This document shows positions 44,989-53,951 of a stretch of DNA of 64,000 nucleotides, piece by piece. Every line of letters begins with the position of its first letter. The stretch's first letter is position 1. Both the position numbers and the translations under genes were made by a program. Location of the stretch: NCBI GenBank assembly GCA_030824275.1, contig JAVBXY010000005.1:1-64000 (forward strand), given 5' to 3'. A model generated the notes under the pieces. It was given only the letters and a program-made list of their open reading frames with translations, searched no databases and was not told the DNA's origin. The DNA is from Rhodocyclaceae bacterium. Lineage in GTDB: Bacteria; Pseudomonadota; Gammaproteobacteria; Burkholderiales; Rhodocyclaceae.

Positions 44989-46236
44989 ATGTTTGCCAAG
45001 CAGAACACCCTTGCCAAGACCGACGCCGAACTCTGGGCTGCCATCACCGCCGAGAATCATCGTCAGGAAGAGCACATCGAATTGATCGCCTCGGAGAACT
45101 ACGTTTCCTGGGCCGTCATGGAAGCGCAGGGTTCCCAGCTCACCAACAAGTACGCCGAAGGCTATCCGGGCAAGCGTTACTACGGTGGTTGCGAGCATGT
45201 GGATGTGGTCGAGCAGCTCGCCATCGACCGCCTGAAGAAGCTCTTCGGCGCCGAGGCTGCCAACGTCCAGCCCAATTCCGGTTCCCAGGCCAACCAGGCC
45301 GTGCTGATGGCCTTCGCCAAGCCCGGCGACACCATCATGGGCATGAGCCTGGCCGAAGGCGGCCACCTGACCCACGGCATGGCGCTGAACATGTCCGGCA
45401 AGTGGTTCAACGTCGTCTCCTATGGCCTCAACGAGAAGGAAGAGATCGACTATCCCAAGATGGAAGCCCTGGCCCGCGAGCACAAGCCGAAGATCATCGT
45501 CGCCGGTGCTTCCGCCTACGCCCTGCGCATCGACTGGGAGCGCTTCGCCAAGATCGCCAAGGAAGTCGGCGCCATTTTCTGGGTGGACATGGCCCACTAC
45601 GCCGGCCTGATCGCCGCCGGCTATTACCCCAACCCGGTGCCCCACGCCGACGTGGTGACATCGACCACCCACAAGACCCTGCGCGGCCCGCGCGGCGGCA
45701 TCATCCTGATGAAGGCCGAGCATGAGAAGGTCCTCAACTCCGCAATCTTCCCCGGCCTGCAAGGTGGCCCGCTGGAGCATGTGATCGCCGCCAAGGCCGT
45801 CGCCTTCAAGGAGGCCATGACTCCCGAGTTCAAGAACTATCAGGAACAGGTGATCGAGAACGCCTTGGTCATGTGCAAGACGCTGACTCAGCGTGGCCTG
45901 CGCATCGTCTCCGGTCGCACCGAATCCCATGTTTTCCTGGTCGATCTGCGCGCCAAGAAGATCACCGGCAAGGAAGCCGAGGCGGCGCTGGGCAAGGCCC
46001 ATATCACGGTGAACAAGAACTCCATCCCCAACGATCCCGAGAAGCCCATGGTTACCTCCGGCATCCGCATCGGCTCGCCGGCCATGACCACGCGCGGCTT
46101 CACCGAGATCGAGGCCGAGATGATCGCCAACCTGATCGCCGACGTGCTCGACGCGCCGGCCGACGAGGCGGTGCTGGCGAAGGTGCGCGGCGAAGTCTCC
46201 GCGTTATGCAAGAAATTCCCGGTCTACGGAGCGTAA
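44989..46236 (+). CDS. glyA: Serine hydroxymethyltransferase
   Basis: A 415-residue PLP enzyme that converts serine and tetrahydrofolate to glycine and methylene-tetrahydrofolate. The PLP-Lys motif [14 protein letters not shown] (Lys at about 229) and the start [19 protein letters not shown] are typical. AGGAA precedes the ATG. It is followed after 3 bases by nrdR, a common betaproteobacterial order. Confidence 0.97.
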   Translation: MFAKQNTLAKTDAELWAAITAENHRQEEHIELIASENYVSWAVMEAQGSQLTNKYAEGYPGKRYYGGCEHVDVVEQLAIDRLKKLFGAEAANVQPNSGSQANQAVLMAFAKPGDTIMGMSLAEGGHLTHGMALNMSGKWFNVVSYGLNEKEEIDYPKMEALAREHKPKIIVAGASAYALRIDWERFAKIAKEVGAIFWVDMAHYAGLIAAGYYPNPVPHADVVTSTTHKTLRGPRGGIILMKAEHEKVLNSAIFPGLQGGPLEHVIAAKAVAFKEAMTPEFKNYQEQVIENALVMCKTLTQRGLRIVSGRTESHVFLVDLRAKKITGKEAEAALGKAHITVNKNSIPNDPEKPMVTSGIRIGSPAMTTRGFTEIEAEMIANLIADVLDAPADEAVLAKVRGEVSALCKKFPVYGA

Positions 46237-46239
46237 TTC

Positions 46240-46710
46240 GTGAAGTGTCCCTTCTGCGCTGATCCCAATACGCAGGTAGTGGACACCCGCGAGAACGACG
46301 ACGGCGACACCGTACGTCGTCGTCGTCGCTGCATGGCTTGCGACAAGCGCTTCACCACCTACGAACGGGTGGAGTTGCAGTTGCCGCAGGTGGTGAAGAA
46401 GAACGGCAGCCGCACCGACTACGAGCGCGAGAAGCTCCAGGCCAGCATGATGCTGGCCCTGCGCAAGCGTCCGGTGACCACCGAGAGCATCGACGCGGCG
46501 CTGGATCGCATCGAGGAAAAGTTGGTGCAGCTGGCCGTACGCGAAGTGCCCTCCGACCGCATCGGCGAACTGGTGATGCGCGAACTGAAGAAGCTCGACA
46601 ACATCGGCTACATCCGCTTCGCCTCGGTCTATCGCAACTTCGAGGACGTGGACGAATTCTCCGACGCGATTCGCGAGATCAAGAAGCCCCGCGTCAAACG
46701 CACGACGTGA
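46240..46710 (+). CDS. nrdR: Transcriptional repressor NrdR
   Basis: A 156-residue repressor of ribonucleotide reductase genes. The N-terminal zinc ribbon has CPFC (residues 3-6) and CMAC (31-34); the ATP-cone domain follows (about 49-140), which senses ATP and dATP. It starts with GTG at 46240. It sits between glyA and ribD. Confidence 0.96.
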   Translation: MKCPFCADPNTQVVDTRENDDGDTVRRRRRCMACDKRFTTYERVELQLPQVVKKNGSRTDYEREKLQASMMLALRKRPVTTESIDAALDRIEEKLVQLAVREVPSDRIGELVMRELKKLDNIGYIRFASVYRNFEDVDEFSDAIREIKKPRVKRTT

Positions 46711-46717
46711 GTTTGCA

Positions 46718-47821
46718 GTGACGTTTTCGGCAGCCGACCATGCCTTCATGGCCCGCGCCCTGCAACTGGCGGAGCGAGGGCTGTTCACCACCACACCCAA
46801 TCCCCGCGTCGGCTGCGTCCTCGTCCGCGATGGCGTGGTCATCGGCGAAGGCTGGCACGAGAAGGCCGGCGAGCCCCACGCGGAAATCAACGCGCTGAAA
46901 AAAGTCGGCGCTGGCGGGACGGCGAATGCGGCGAAAGGGGCCACCGCTTACGTTACGCTGGAGCCCTGTTCCCATTTCGGCCGCACGCCGCCCTGCGCCG
47001 ACGCCCTGATCGCCGCCGGCGTCGCCCGCGTGGTGGGGGCCATGACCGACCCGAATCCGCAAGTGGCTGGTGCCGGTCTGGCGAAGCTGGCCGCCGCCGG
47101 TATCGCGACGGCCAGTGGCCTGATGGAAGCACAGGCCCGCGAACTCAACATCGGTTTCATTTCCCGCATGACGCGGGGCCGGCCCTGGCTGCGGCTCAAG
47201 GTCGCCGCCAGCATCGACGGCAAGACAGCGCTCAATAACGGCGTCTCGCAATGGATCACCGGCCCCGACGCGCGGCGCGATGCCCACGCCTGGCGCGCCC
47301 GTTCCTGCGCCGTGCTGACCGGCATCGGCACGGTCAGGGACGACAACCCGCGCCTCAACGTGCGTGAGGTGGCGACGACCCGCCAGCCATTGAAAGTGGT
47401 GATCGACAGCCGCCTGGAAACGCCGCTCGATGCCGCCGTGCTGGAGGGCGGGCCGCTGTTGATTGCTGCTGCCGTCGACGACAAGGAAAAGGCTGTGGCC
47501 CTGCGAGCGCGTGGCGCCGAAGTTCTCGTCCTGCCCAATCCCGCCGGCAAGGTGGAACTCGCTGCGCTGTTGGCCGAACTCGGTCGCCGTGGTATCAACG
47601 AAGTGCTGGCCGAAGCCGGCATGAAGCTCAACGGCTCGCTGTTGCGCGAAGGCTGCGTGGACGAACTGCTGATCTACCAGGCACCCCTGATCATGGGCGA
47701 TGCGGCGCGCGGCATGTTCGGCCTGCATGAACTCACCGACCTGGCCGGCGCGCGCCGGCTGGAGATCATCGAGCGCCGGGTCGTCGGCGCCGACTTTCGC
47801 ATCCGCGCCCGACTGAGTTGA
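46718..47821 (+). CDS. ribD: Riboflavin biosynthesis deaminase/reductase RibD, with loop insertion
   Basis: The 367-residue bifunctional enzyme carries out deamination and reduction in riboflavin synthesis. The deaminase zinc site is His54-Ala-Glu56 with Cys84 and Cys93 (PCSHFGRTPPC). The reductase domain starts near residue 150 (RPWLRLKVAASIDGK). A repeat copy inserts KVGAGGTA at residues 62-69, in the loop between HAE and the PC motif. E. coli RibD is about five residues shorter there. The start is GTG at 46718. Confidence 0.94.
   Translation: MTFSAADHAFMARALQLAERGLFTTTPNPRVGCVLVRDGVVIGEGWHEKAGEPHAEINALKKVGAGGTANAAKGATAYVTLEPCSHFGRTPPCADALIAAGVARVVGAMTDPNPQVAGAGLAKLAAAGIATASGLMEAQARELNIGFISRMTRGRPWLRLKVAASIDGKTALNNGVSQWITGPDARRDAHAWRARSCAVLTGIGTVRDDNPRLNVREVATTRQPLKVVIDSRLETPLDAAVLEGGPLLIAAAVDDKEKAVALRARGAEVLVLPNPAGKVELAALLAELGRRGINEVLAEAGMKLNGSLLREGCVDELLIYQAPLIMGDAARGMFGLHELTDLAGARRLEIIERRVVGADFRIRARLS
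46900..46924 (+). repeat. 25-bp dispersed repeat within ribD
   Basis: Full-consensus copy in sense orientation, encoding Lys-Val-Gly-Ala-Gly-Gly-Thr-Ala between two parts of the zinc site. Confidence 0.88.
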
Positions 47822-47905
47822 AAAGTCGGCGCTGATGAAACAACTGCGCTACAGGGCGGTCGAGCAAAAGACGCTCTCCTCGCCGTAGCGGATGGCGCTA
47901 CGGCG
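47821..47905 (+). repeat. 85-bp long form of the dispersed repeat, copy 2
   Basis: Same length as copy 1 and, by eye, seven differences in 85 bases. The stem arms CGCTAC/GTAGCG, GGCG/CGCC and GAGC/GCTC are kept, while changes fall mostly outside them. Its first base is the last base of the ribD stop codon, and its last bases contain the stop codon of the convergent receiver gene. Confidence 0.88.
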
Positions 47906-48902
47906 CCGCCGTGTCCAGATAGGCGAGCAGCGCCGCGTCCAGCTCGCCGACGGCCTGTTTGAGTTCCGTCATGGTTTGCGCGTTGATGTACTCGCCGGCG
48001 CGCACGCCGGTTTCGATTTTCGCCATGCGCGCGGCCAGGCGCAGGCCACCGATCTGGATGGCCTGCGACTCCAGGATGCCGGCCAGGTTCTGCACCTTTT
48101 CCCAATCGGCGGCGACCATGGCCTTTTCCATTTGGCCGAGGCGTTTGGGTAGTTCGCTGCGGGTGGCGACGACGATCTGGCGGGCAAAGCTCTGGTCGTC
48201 GCCGAAACCATCAAGCATGGCCTTGGCATCGAAGACCGGGGCCTGCGTCGCGGTGGGCGCTGGCGCCGGTGGTGATGGAGGCGGCTTGCGCCCCGGCGGC
48301 GTCGGCTTTCCGGCGGGCTTGGCGGGGGCTTCTTCGGTCTGTGGTGCCGGCTCGGGTAGCGCTTCCTCGATCTCCTCTTGCTCAGCGTCGGCGACGGGTG
48401 CAGCAGCGTAGCCCGGCAGGTTGCCGGCCAGCAGCGGCGTCAGTTGTTCGGCGATCAGCGGTTTGGACAGTATCTGGTTCATGCCGGCGACCAGACCGTG
48501 GGGGCCGTTCTGACTGGTCGCGGCGATCATGCCGAGAATCGGGATGTCGATGTTTTCCGTGCCGGCCTTGCCGGCCCGGATTGCCCGTGCGGTATCGGGG
48601 CCATCCATCACCGGCATGTCGCAGTCCATCAGGATCAGGTCGAAGCGCAGGCCGCGCAGCATAGCCAGAGCCTCCTCGCCGCTGCCGGCAACTGTGGCGC
48701 GCAGCTCGATGCTGGCCAGCACCGCGATGGCGGTTCGCTGGTCGACGATGTCGTTGTCCACCACCAGCACCTGGGCCGGGCGACGTCGGGTTTCAGGCGT
48801 GACTGGCGGCGTGGGCGGCTCGGCGGCGGCGGCCAGGCGGGCGGCCAGCCAGGCCAGGCCACGGGACAGCGCCTTTAGCGTCGCCCGTTGCAGACCGTGC
48901 AT
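47898..48902 (-). CDS. Response-regulator receiver protein with degenerate HPt-like domain
   Basis: A 334-residue protein. The receiver domain (about 43-160) has Asp49/Asp51, phospho-acceptor Asp93 in LILMDCDMPVMDG and Lys147 in LSKP. A long Pro/Ala/Glu linker (about 168-222) leads to a four-helix HPt-like domain (225-330). The HPt motif HxLKG appears as QNLAG (271-275), so the phosphorylatable His is absent. It may work as a phosphate-insensitive docking module. The start at 48902 overlaps moeB by 28 bases. Confidence 0.8.
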   Translation of the reverse strand: MHGLQRATLKALSRGLAWLAARLAAAAEPPTPPVTPETRRRPAQVLVVDNDIVDQRTAIAVLASIELRATVAGSGEEALAMLRGLRFDLILMDCDMPVMDGPDTARAIRAGKAGTENIDIPILGMIAATSQNGPHGLVAGMNQILSKPLIAEQLTPLLAGNLPGYAAAPVADAEQEEIEEALPEPAPQTEEAPAKPAGKPTPPGRKPPPSPPAPAPTATQAPVFDAKAMLDGFGDDQSFARQIVVATRSELPKRLGQMEKAMVAADWEKVQNLAGILESQAIQIGGLRLAARMAKIETGVRAGEYINAQTMTELKQAVGELDAALLAYLDTAAP

Positions 48903-49627
48903 GCGGGATCGCGGGGGACGCGGATTTCGCGCCACTCCATGCCGAGGCCGTCGAGCAGCAGCAGTCGTCCGGCGAGCGGTGTGCCGATGCCGGCGATGAG
49001 TTTGAGTGCCTCGGCGGCCTGGGTGGCGCCGATGATGCCGGTGAGCGGGGCGAAGACGCCCATCACGGCGCAGCGTACTTCCTCGACATCCTGCCCTTCG
49101 GGGAAAAGGCAGTTGTAGCAGGGCGCATCGCTCTGGCGCGTATCAAAGACGGCGACCTGGCCGTCGAAGCGGATCGCGGCGCCGGAGACCAGCGGCTTGC
49201 CGAAGCGGAAACAGGCCCGATTGACGGCGTGGCGCGTGGCGAAGTTGTCGCAGCAATCGAGCACCACGTCAGCGGCGGCGATCTCGGCATCAAGCCGTTC
49301 GCCTTGCAGACGCTCGGTGACAGGAATCACTGTGCATTCGGGATTGATGCCGGCCAGTGTCTGGCGGCCTGACTCGGCCTTGGGCTGGCCTACCGATTCG
49401 GTGCGATGCAGGATCTGGCGTTGCAGATTGGTCAGGTCCACCGTGTCGCCATCGGCCAGCACCAGGGTGCCGACGCCGGCGGATGCCAGATAGTAGGCCG
49501 CTGGCGAACCCAGGCCGCCAGCGCCGATGACCAGTACGCGCGCGTCGACGATGGCCTGCTGCCCCTCGATGCCGATCTGCGGCAACAGGATGTGTCGGCT
49601 GTAGCGCAGCAGTTTTTCGTCGTTCAC
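48875..49627 (-). CDS. moeB: ThiF/MoeB/HesA family adenylyltransferase
   Basis: A 250-residue E1-like enzyme that activates the C-terminus of a sulfur-carrier protein (MoaD or ThiS type). The nucleotide loop is GAGGLGSPAAYYLASAG (about 36-52), with NLQRQILH after it. Zinc ligands are CYNC and the final CTVC pair. It starts with GTG at 49627. The partner cannot be told without its context gene. Confidence 0.92.
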   Translation of the reverse strand: MNDEKLLRYSRHILLPQIGIEGQQAIVDARVLVIGAGGLGSPAAYYLASAGVGTLVLADGDTVDLTNLQRQILHRTESVGQPKAESGRQTLAGINPECTVIPVTERLQGERLDAEIAAADVVLDCCDNFATRHAVNRACFRFGKPLVSGAAIRFDGQVAVFDTRQSDAPCYNCLFPEGQDVEEVRCAVMGVFAPLTGIIGATQAAEALKLIAGIGTPLAGRLLLLDGLGMEWREIRVPRDPACTVCNGRR

Positions 49628-49642
49628 GAGCGCCTTACCCGC

Positions 49643-50116
49643 TCAACGGTCCTGCCGAAGTTCAGGCGGAGTGTCGTCGTGGTCGCCGTGGGAATGGTGC
49701 TCCCAGGCCTTGGAATATATGTCGTGAGACTTTTTGATCAGGCGCTCGGGCACGCGCATGTTGCGTAGCTGGGTTTCTTCGCAGTAATAGACGAAGCCAC
49801 GGATCAGTCGATGGGTGAAGCTGGCGTCAAGATGGAAACCCTGGCTGCGCAGGGCGCCTTCGAGACCTTGGAAGGTGTATTCGGTGACTTCGTACCAGAC
49901 CGACAGGCTGTGTGGGTGCATGCCATCGTCGATATCGAGACCATCGAGACCCGCCAGGAGTTGGCGTGCCCGCTTGACTTCCTTCTCGCCATGGAGACGG
50001 TCGAAGCGCAGTTCGCGGTGCTTGCGCGTACCCGGCTGTGGCGCGAATGCTGCGCGCCGCTCACGACGCCCAGCCGCGCGAAGATCGCGAGCTTTTTCGA
50101 GCGTCATCTTGCTCAT
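49643..50116 (-). CDS. Uncharacterised conserved-looking protein with His/Asp-rich tail
   Basis: I do not recognise this 157-residue protein. It is basic at the N-terminus (KARDLRAAGRRERRAAF), has a middle domain with WYEVTEYTFQGLEGALRSQGFHLD and ends in a His/Asp-rich stretch (EHHSHGDHDDTP) that might bind metal. No signal or membrane segment is seen. It lies between moeB and ctpA, all on the same strand. Good codon use and spacing support a real gene. Confidence 0.75.
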   Translation of the reverse strand: MSKMTLEKARDLRAAGRRERRAAFAPQPGTRKHRELRFDRLHGEKEVKRARQLLAGLDGLDIDDGMHPHSLSVWYEVTEYTFQGLEGALRSQGFHLDASFTHRLIRGFVYYCEETQLRNMRVPERLIKKSHDIYSKAWEHHSHGDHDDTPPELRQDR

Positions 50117-50122
50117 GATGGC

Positions 50123-51499
50123 TTACCTCTTGATGATCTGCCAGGCCTTTAGCAGATTCATGGCCTGAGAGAGCTGGTAGTCGTTCTTCGAGGCGAATTC
50201 GATGGGCTTGGCGTTGGCGGCCTCCTCGTCGGCATCGCTCTTCTTCTTGCCGTTCTTGACCGGCTTGGCCTCGACCGCCTTGTCCTTGTCGTTTTCGAGA
50301 TGGCGTTCGAGGTCGGCCTCGCGCAGGCGCTCGCGGGTTTCGCCGTTGGGCGTTTCTTCCACGATCACATCGGGGGTGATGCCCTTGGCCTGAATCGAGC
50401 GCCCCGAGGGGGTGTAGTAGCGCGCGGTGGTCAGCTTGATGGCGGCATTGTTGGATAGCGGCAGGATGGTCTGCACGGAGCCTTTGCCGAAGGTCTGGGT
50501 GCCAAGCACGACGGCACGCTTGTGGTCCTGCAAGGCGCCGGCGACGATTTCCGAGGCGGAAGCGGAACCGCTATTCACCAGTACAACCATGGGCACGGTC
50601 TTGGCCAGGGCCGGCAGGTTCTTCATGAAGTCGTCCTTGTGGCCGCGCAGATAGTCCTCGGGGCTGGCGGTGTAGCGGCGCTTGGCGTCCTCGGTGCGGC
50701 CGTCGGTGGAGGTGACCAGGGTCTTGGCTGGCAGGAAGGCGGCAGAGACGCCGATGGCGCCATTGAGCAGACCGCCCGGATCGTTGCGCAGGTCGAGCAC
50801 CAGGCCCTTCAGGCCGTCCTTTTCCTTGGCCAGTTTTTCCAGGTGCTTGACCACGTCGGGGGCGGTCTCCTCCTGGAACTGGGTGATGCGCAAGTAGCCA
50901 AAGCCGGATTCGAGCACCTTGGACTTGACGCTCTGCACTTTGATCTTGTCGCGGATGATGGCGACTTCAAAGGGCTTGGGCTCGCCCTTGCGCACGATCG
51001 TCAGGCGAATCTGCGTCTTCGGCTTGCCGCGCATCTTCTTCACGGCGTCGTTGAGGGTCAGGCCCTTCACCAGGGTGTCGTCGAGCTTGATGATGAGGTC
51101 GCCGGGTTTGAGGCCGGCCTTGTAGGCGGGCGTGTCCTCGATGGGCGAGACCACCTTGACGAAGCCGTCTTCCATGCCGACTTCGATGCCGAGGCCGCCG
51201 AATTCACCCTGGGTGCTGACCTGCAAATCCTTGAAGGCGTCGGCGTCGAGGTAGGTCGAATGCGGATCAAGGTTGGACAGCATGCCGCTGATGGCATGGG
51301 TGATCAGCTTCTTGTCCTCGACCGGCTCGACGTAGCCCTGTTTGATGGCGTTATAGACATCGGCGAAGCTGCGCAACTCCTCGATCGGCAAGGCATTGGC
51401 GGCGTCCTTGGCCGCCGTGGCGGAGAAATTGAGGCTGACGAGAACGCCGGCGACGAGGCCGATGCCGACCAGACCGACTTTTTGCAGCTTGTTTCGCAT
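50123..51499 (-). CDS. ctpA: Carboxy-terminal processing protease (S41 family)
   Basis: A 458-residue periplasmic protease. A signal or anchor segment lies at about 8-30, a PDZ domain at about 95-180 (GLGIEVGMEDGFVKVVSPI) and the catalytic domain follows, with Ser in NSGSASASEI and Lys in QTFGKGSVQ. A Lys/Glu-rich insert lies near the C-terminus. It is followed upstream by envC and gpmA, a common order (gpmA-envC-ctpA). This suggests a role in cell-wall or envelope turnover. Confidence 0.94.
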   Translation of the reverse strand: MRNKLQKVGLVGIGLVAGVLVSLNFSATAAKDAANALPIEELRSFADVYNAIKQGYVEPVEDKKLITHAISGMLSNLDPHSTYLDADAFKDLQVSTQGEFGGLGIEVGMEDGFVKVVSPIEDTPAYKAGLKPGDLIIKLDDTLVKGLTLNDAVKKMRGKPKTQIRLTIVRKGEPKPFEVAIIRDKIKVQSVKSKVLESGFGYLRITQFQEETAPDVVKHLEKLAKEKDGLKGLVLDLRNDPGGLLNGAIGVSAAFLPAKTLVTSTDGRTEDAKRRYTASPEDYLRGHKDDFMKNLPALAKTVPMVVLVNSGSASASEIVAGALQDHKRAVVLGTQTFGKGSVQTILPLSNNAAIKLTTARYYTPSGRSIQAKGITPDVIVEETPNGETRERLREADLERHLENDKDKAVEAKPVKNGKKKSDADEEAANAKPIEFASKNDYQLSQAMNLLKAWQIIKR

Positions 51500-51559
51500 G
51501 GAAACTCCGATGGGATGAAGGCGCCGAGTGACGCCGGTGAGGCACTGATGGCGCCTATC

Positions 51560-52774
51560 TTAGCGGCCCAGCCACTTCAATGGGTCGAAGGGTTGGCCCC
51601 GGTGCCTTAATTCAAAGTATAAACCCGACTCCGGGTTGCCGCCGCTGTTGCCGGCGGTGGCGACCTGCTCGCCGGATTTGACGGCGCTGCCGACGGCGGT
51701 GAGCAGGGATTCGTTGTTGCCGTAGACCGACAGGAAGTCGTCGCCGTGATCCACGACGAGCAGGTTGCCGAAGCCGCGCAGCCAGTCGGAAAAGACCACT
51801 GTACCGGCGGCCACAGCGCGGACTTCGGCACCTTCGCCGGCGCGGATGAACAGACCTTTCCAACTCGTGCCACCCTCGGCACGCGGGCTGCCGAAGCGGC
51901 CGGCGAGATCGCCCTTCACCGGCCAGCGCAGCTTGCCGCGCAGGGCGCCGAAGGCACCGATGGCGCCGGGATCGTTGTTCTTCAGCGTCGGGGCGTGCGA
52001 TTTTGCGTGACTCGCCGTCCCGCCAGCGCCGACTTTTGGCGCCGCGCCCTTCTTCGACGGCGCGATGCGGGCCAGTCCGGCGATCAGCTTGCCCAGGCGC
52101 TGTTCGTCGCGCTTGAGGGAATCGATTTCACGTCGCTGCGACTTGATGCGGTCGGCGATTTTCGCCAGAGTGGTCTGCCGTTGTTTCTTGCGGTCGAGCA
52201 GCTGGGCACGGCTTTCCTGGGCGCGACGTTCAATATCGGCGAGTTTCGCCTGGCGCTCACGGGCGTCGTCGGCGAGCTTTTTCTTCTCGGCGGCGACGCC
52301 GCGCAACTGCTGGATCAGATCGGCCTTGGCCTGCGAAAGCTGGGTCAGGAAATAGCGGTCGCGGGCCGCCTGATTGGGATCGCGGCCAGCGAGAATGAGC
52401 TGGAGGGCGTCGGAGTCGCCGCCGACGAACTGGCGGCTCAACAGGCGGGCGAGCTGGTTCTGCTGCGCGGCGGTCTGGCGGTCGAGGCGCTGGCCCTGGG
52501 TTTCCAGTTCGCCGAGTTGGCCCTGTACCTGGGTCCGCTCGCCGCCGAGTTCGTGCAGGCGCCGATTGGTGTCGGAAATCGCCGACTCGGTTTCGCGTAA
52601 CTGGTCGGCGGCGTAGCTCTTCGATTCCTCGGTCTTGGCGAGGTCGCGGCGCAGGCTGTCGATGCGGCCGCGCAGTTCGCCCTGCTGTTCTTTCAGCTCG
52701 CTTTTCTTGGCCGCCGCAAACAGTTGCGGCGGCAAGAGGATCAGCAGGGCGAGAAGCAGGGCCCGATGTTTCAA
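51560..52774 (-). CDS. envC: Murein hydrolase activator EnvC
   Basis: A 404-residue periplasmic protein with a signal peptide (about 1-20), a long coiled coil (about 22-240) and a C-terminal LytM/M23 domain (about 280-400). The LytM metal residues are missing: the usual HxxxD site reads as WKGLFIRA and HxH as YFELRH. This is expected for EnvC, which activates amidases at the septum rather than cutting murein itself. The start is TTG at 52774, overlapping the gpmA stop. A repeat copy adds VGAGGTA at about 248-254 between coiled coil and LytM. Confidence 0.92.
   Translation of the reverse strand: MKHRALLLALLILLPPQLFAAAKKSELKEQQGELRGRIDSLRRDLAKTEESKSYAADQLRETESAISDTNRRLHELGGERTQVQGQLGELETQGQRLDRQTAAQQNQLARLLSRQFVGGDSDALQLILAGRDPNQAARDRYFLTQLSQAKADLIQQLRGVAAEKKKLADDARERQAKLADIERRAQESRAQLLDRKKQRQTTLAKIADRIKSQRREIDSLKRDEQRLGKLIAGLARIAPSKKGAAPKVGAGGTASHAKSHAPTLKNNDPGAIGAFGALRGKLRWPVKGDLAGRFGSPRAEGGTSWKGLFIRAGEGAEVRAVAAGTVVFSDWLRGFGNLLVVDHGDDFLSVYGNNESLLTAVGSAVKSGEQVATAGNSGGNPESGLYFELRHRGQPFDPLKWLGR
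52013..52037 (-). repeat. 25-bp dispersed repeat within envC
   Basis: Full-consensus copy in sense orientation with envC, encoding Lys-Val-Gly-Ala-Gly-Gly-Thr-Ala in the linker between coiled coil and LytM domain. Confidence 0.88.
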
Positions 52775-53526
52775 ACCTTGGCTTTGCCCTGGTTCGCCAC
52801 GGCCTGCATGGCGGCCTTGATGGCTTCCTGGTCGCCCAGGTAGTAGTTGCGGATCGGCTTCAGGTTGGCATCCAGTTCATAGACCAGGGGCTGGGCGGTG
52901 GGAATGTTGAGGCCGACGATATCGGCATCGGAAACACCGTCCAGATACTTGATCATGGCCCGGATGCTGTTGCCGTGGGCGGCGATAAGCACCCGCTTGC
53001 CGGACTTGATGGTCGGCGCGATGGTCTCGTTCCAGTAGGGCAGGACGCGGGCGACGGTGTCCTTGAGGCATTCGGTGCGCGGCGACTGGTCGGCGCTGAG
53101 TCCAGCGTAGCGGCGATCCTGACGCTGGGCGAGCAGGCGCTCGTCGTTCTCGTCCAGGGCCGGCGGCGGCGTGTCATAGGCGCGGCGCCAGATCAGCACC
53201 TGTTCGTCGCCAAACTTGGCGGCGGTCTCGGCCTTGTCGAGGCCTTGCAGGGCACCGTAATGGCGTTCGTTCAGGCGCCAGGAGTGCTGTACCGGAACCC
53301 ACAGCCGGTCCATTTCCTCCAGCACGGTGAACAGGGTCTTGTTGGCGCGCTTGAGCACCGAGGTGAAGGCGATGTCGAAGTCGTAGCCTTCGGTTTTCAG
53401 CAACTGGCCGGCGGCCTTGGCTTCGGCCAGGCCTTTTTCGGTGAGGCCGACGTCGGTCCAGCCGGTGAAGCGGTTTTCCTGGTTCCAGGTGGATTCGCCG
53501 TGGCGCAGCAGAACGATCTTGTACAT
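52771..53526 (-). CDS. gpmA: 2,3-bisphosphoglycerate-dependent phosphoglycerate mutase
   Basis: A 251-residue glycolytic enzyme that interconverts 3- and 2-phosphoglycerate. The phospho-His is in [18 protein letters not shown] (His9 by my count), and the second His is in [10 protein letters not shown]. The ATG at 53526 ([10 protein letters not shown]) has GAAACTCCC-type weak context; an upstream extension has no family match. Confidence 0.95.
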   Translation of the reverse strand: MYKIVLLRHGESTWNQENRFTGWTDVGLTEKGLAEAKAAGQLLKTEGYDFDIAFTSVLKRANKTLFTVLEEMDRLWVPVQHSWRLNERHYGALQGLDKAETAAKFGDEQVLIWRRAYDTPPPALDENDERLLAQRQDRRYAGLSADQSPRTECLKDTVARVLPYWNETIAPTIKSGKRVLIAAHGNSIRAMIKYLDGVSDADIVGLNIPTAQPLVYELDANLKPIRNYYLGDQEAIKAAMQAVANQGKAKV

Positions 53527-53592
53527 GGGAGTTTCGCCGTGCAAAAAATGATATTTTAGCCTGCGCGGCTGGCTTGCCATGTATCAGCGAAG

Positions 53593-53598
53593 TATAAT
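53593..53598 (+). promoter_or_regulatory. Consensus -10 box next to the ArsR-type gene
   Basis: TATAAT ends 6 bases before the ATG at 53605, so transcription probably starts at the start codon (leaderless). No clear -35 box at the right distance was seen. Confidence 0.5.
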
Positions 53599-53604
53599 AT
53601 TCCG

Positions 53605-53937
53605 ATGGAAGCCCCCGCCAATCTCGCCGATCTGATGGACAAACGCGAGCACATCGAAACCGCTGCTCGTGCGCTCAAGGCGATTTCCCACCCCCTGCGC
53701 CTGAAGATACTTTGCGTCGTCGGCGATCAGGAAGTCTGCGTGCAGGACATCGTCGACGCCGTCGGCACCTCGCAGAGCAATATTTCCCAGCATCTGGCCA
53801 TCCTGCGCGACAAGGGCGTGCTCAATACCCGCAAGGATGCCAACCGCGTTTACTACCGTGTCGCCGACCAGCGCACCCTTCAGCTCATCGTCCTGATGCG
53901 TGAGGTGTTCTGCGGCGTACCTACCCGTCACCACTGA
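53605..53937 (+). CDS. ArsR-family winged-helix regulator
   Basis: A 110-residue protein with the ArsR fold: ISHPLRLKILCVVGDQEVCVQDIVDAVGTSQSNISQHLAIL with the recognition helix near residues 55-70. Two Cys residues (in LCVVGDQEVC) near the first helices could be a redox or metal site. The downstream rhodanese and glutaredoxin genes suggest a sulfur- or redox-linked role, as with SqrR/BigR relatives, but this is inference. Confidence 0.87.
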   Translation: MEAPANLADLMDKREHIETAARALKAISHPLRLKILCVVGDQEVCVQDIVDAVGTSQSNISQHLAILRDKGVLNTRKDANRVYYRVADQRTLQLIVLMREVFCGVPTRHH

Positions 53938-53951
53938 AGGAACCCGAAGCA

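Noticed and set aside
47783-47797. GTCGGCGCCGACTTT at the end of ribD and similar strings in gpsA (56112), mshE (57316) and glyA (45566)
   Set aside because: They encode conserved family residues and lack the right half of the repeat.
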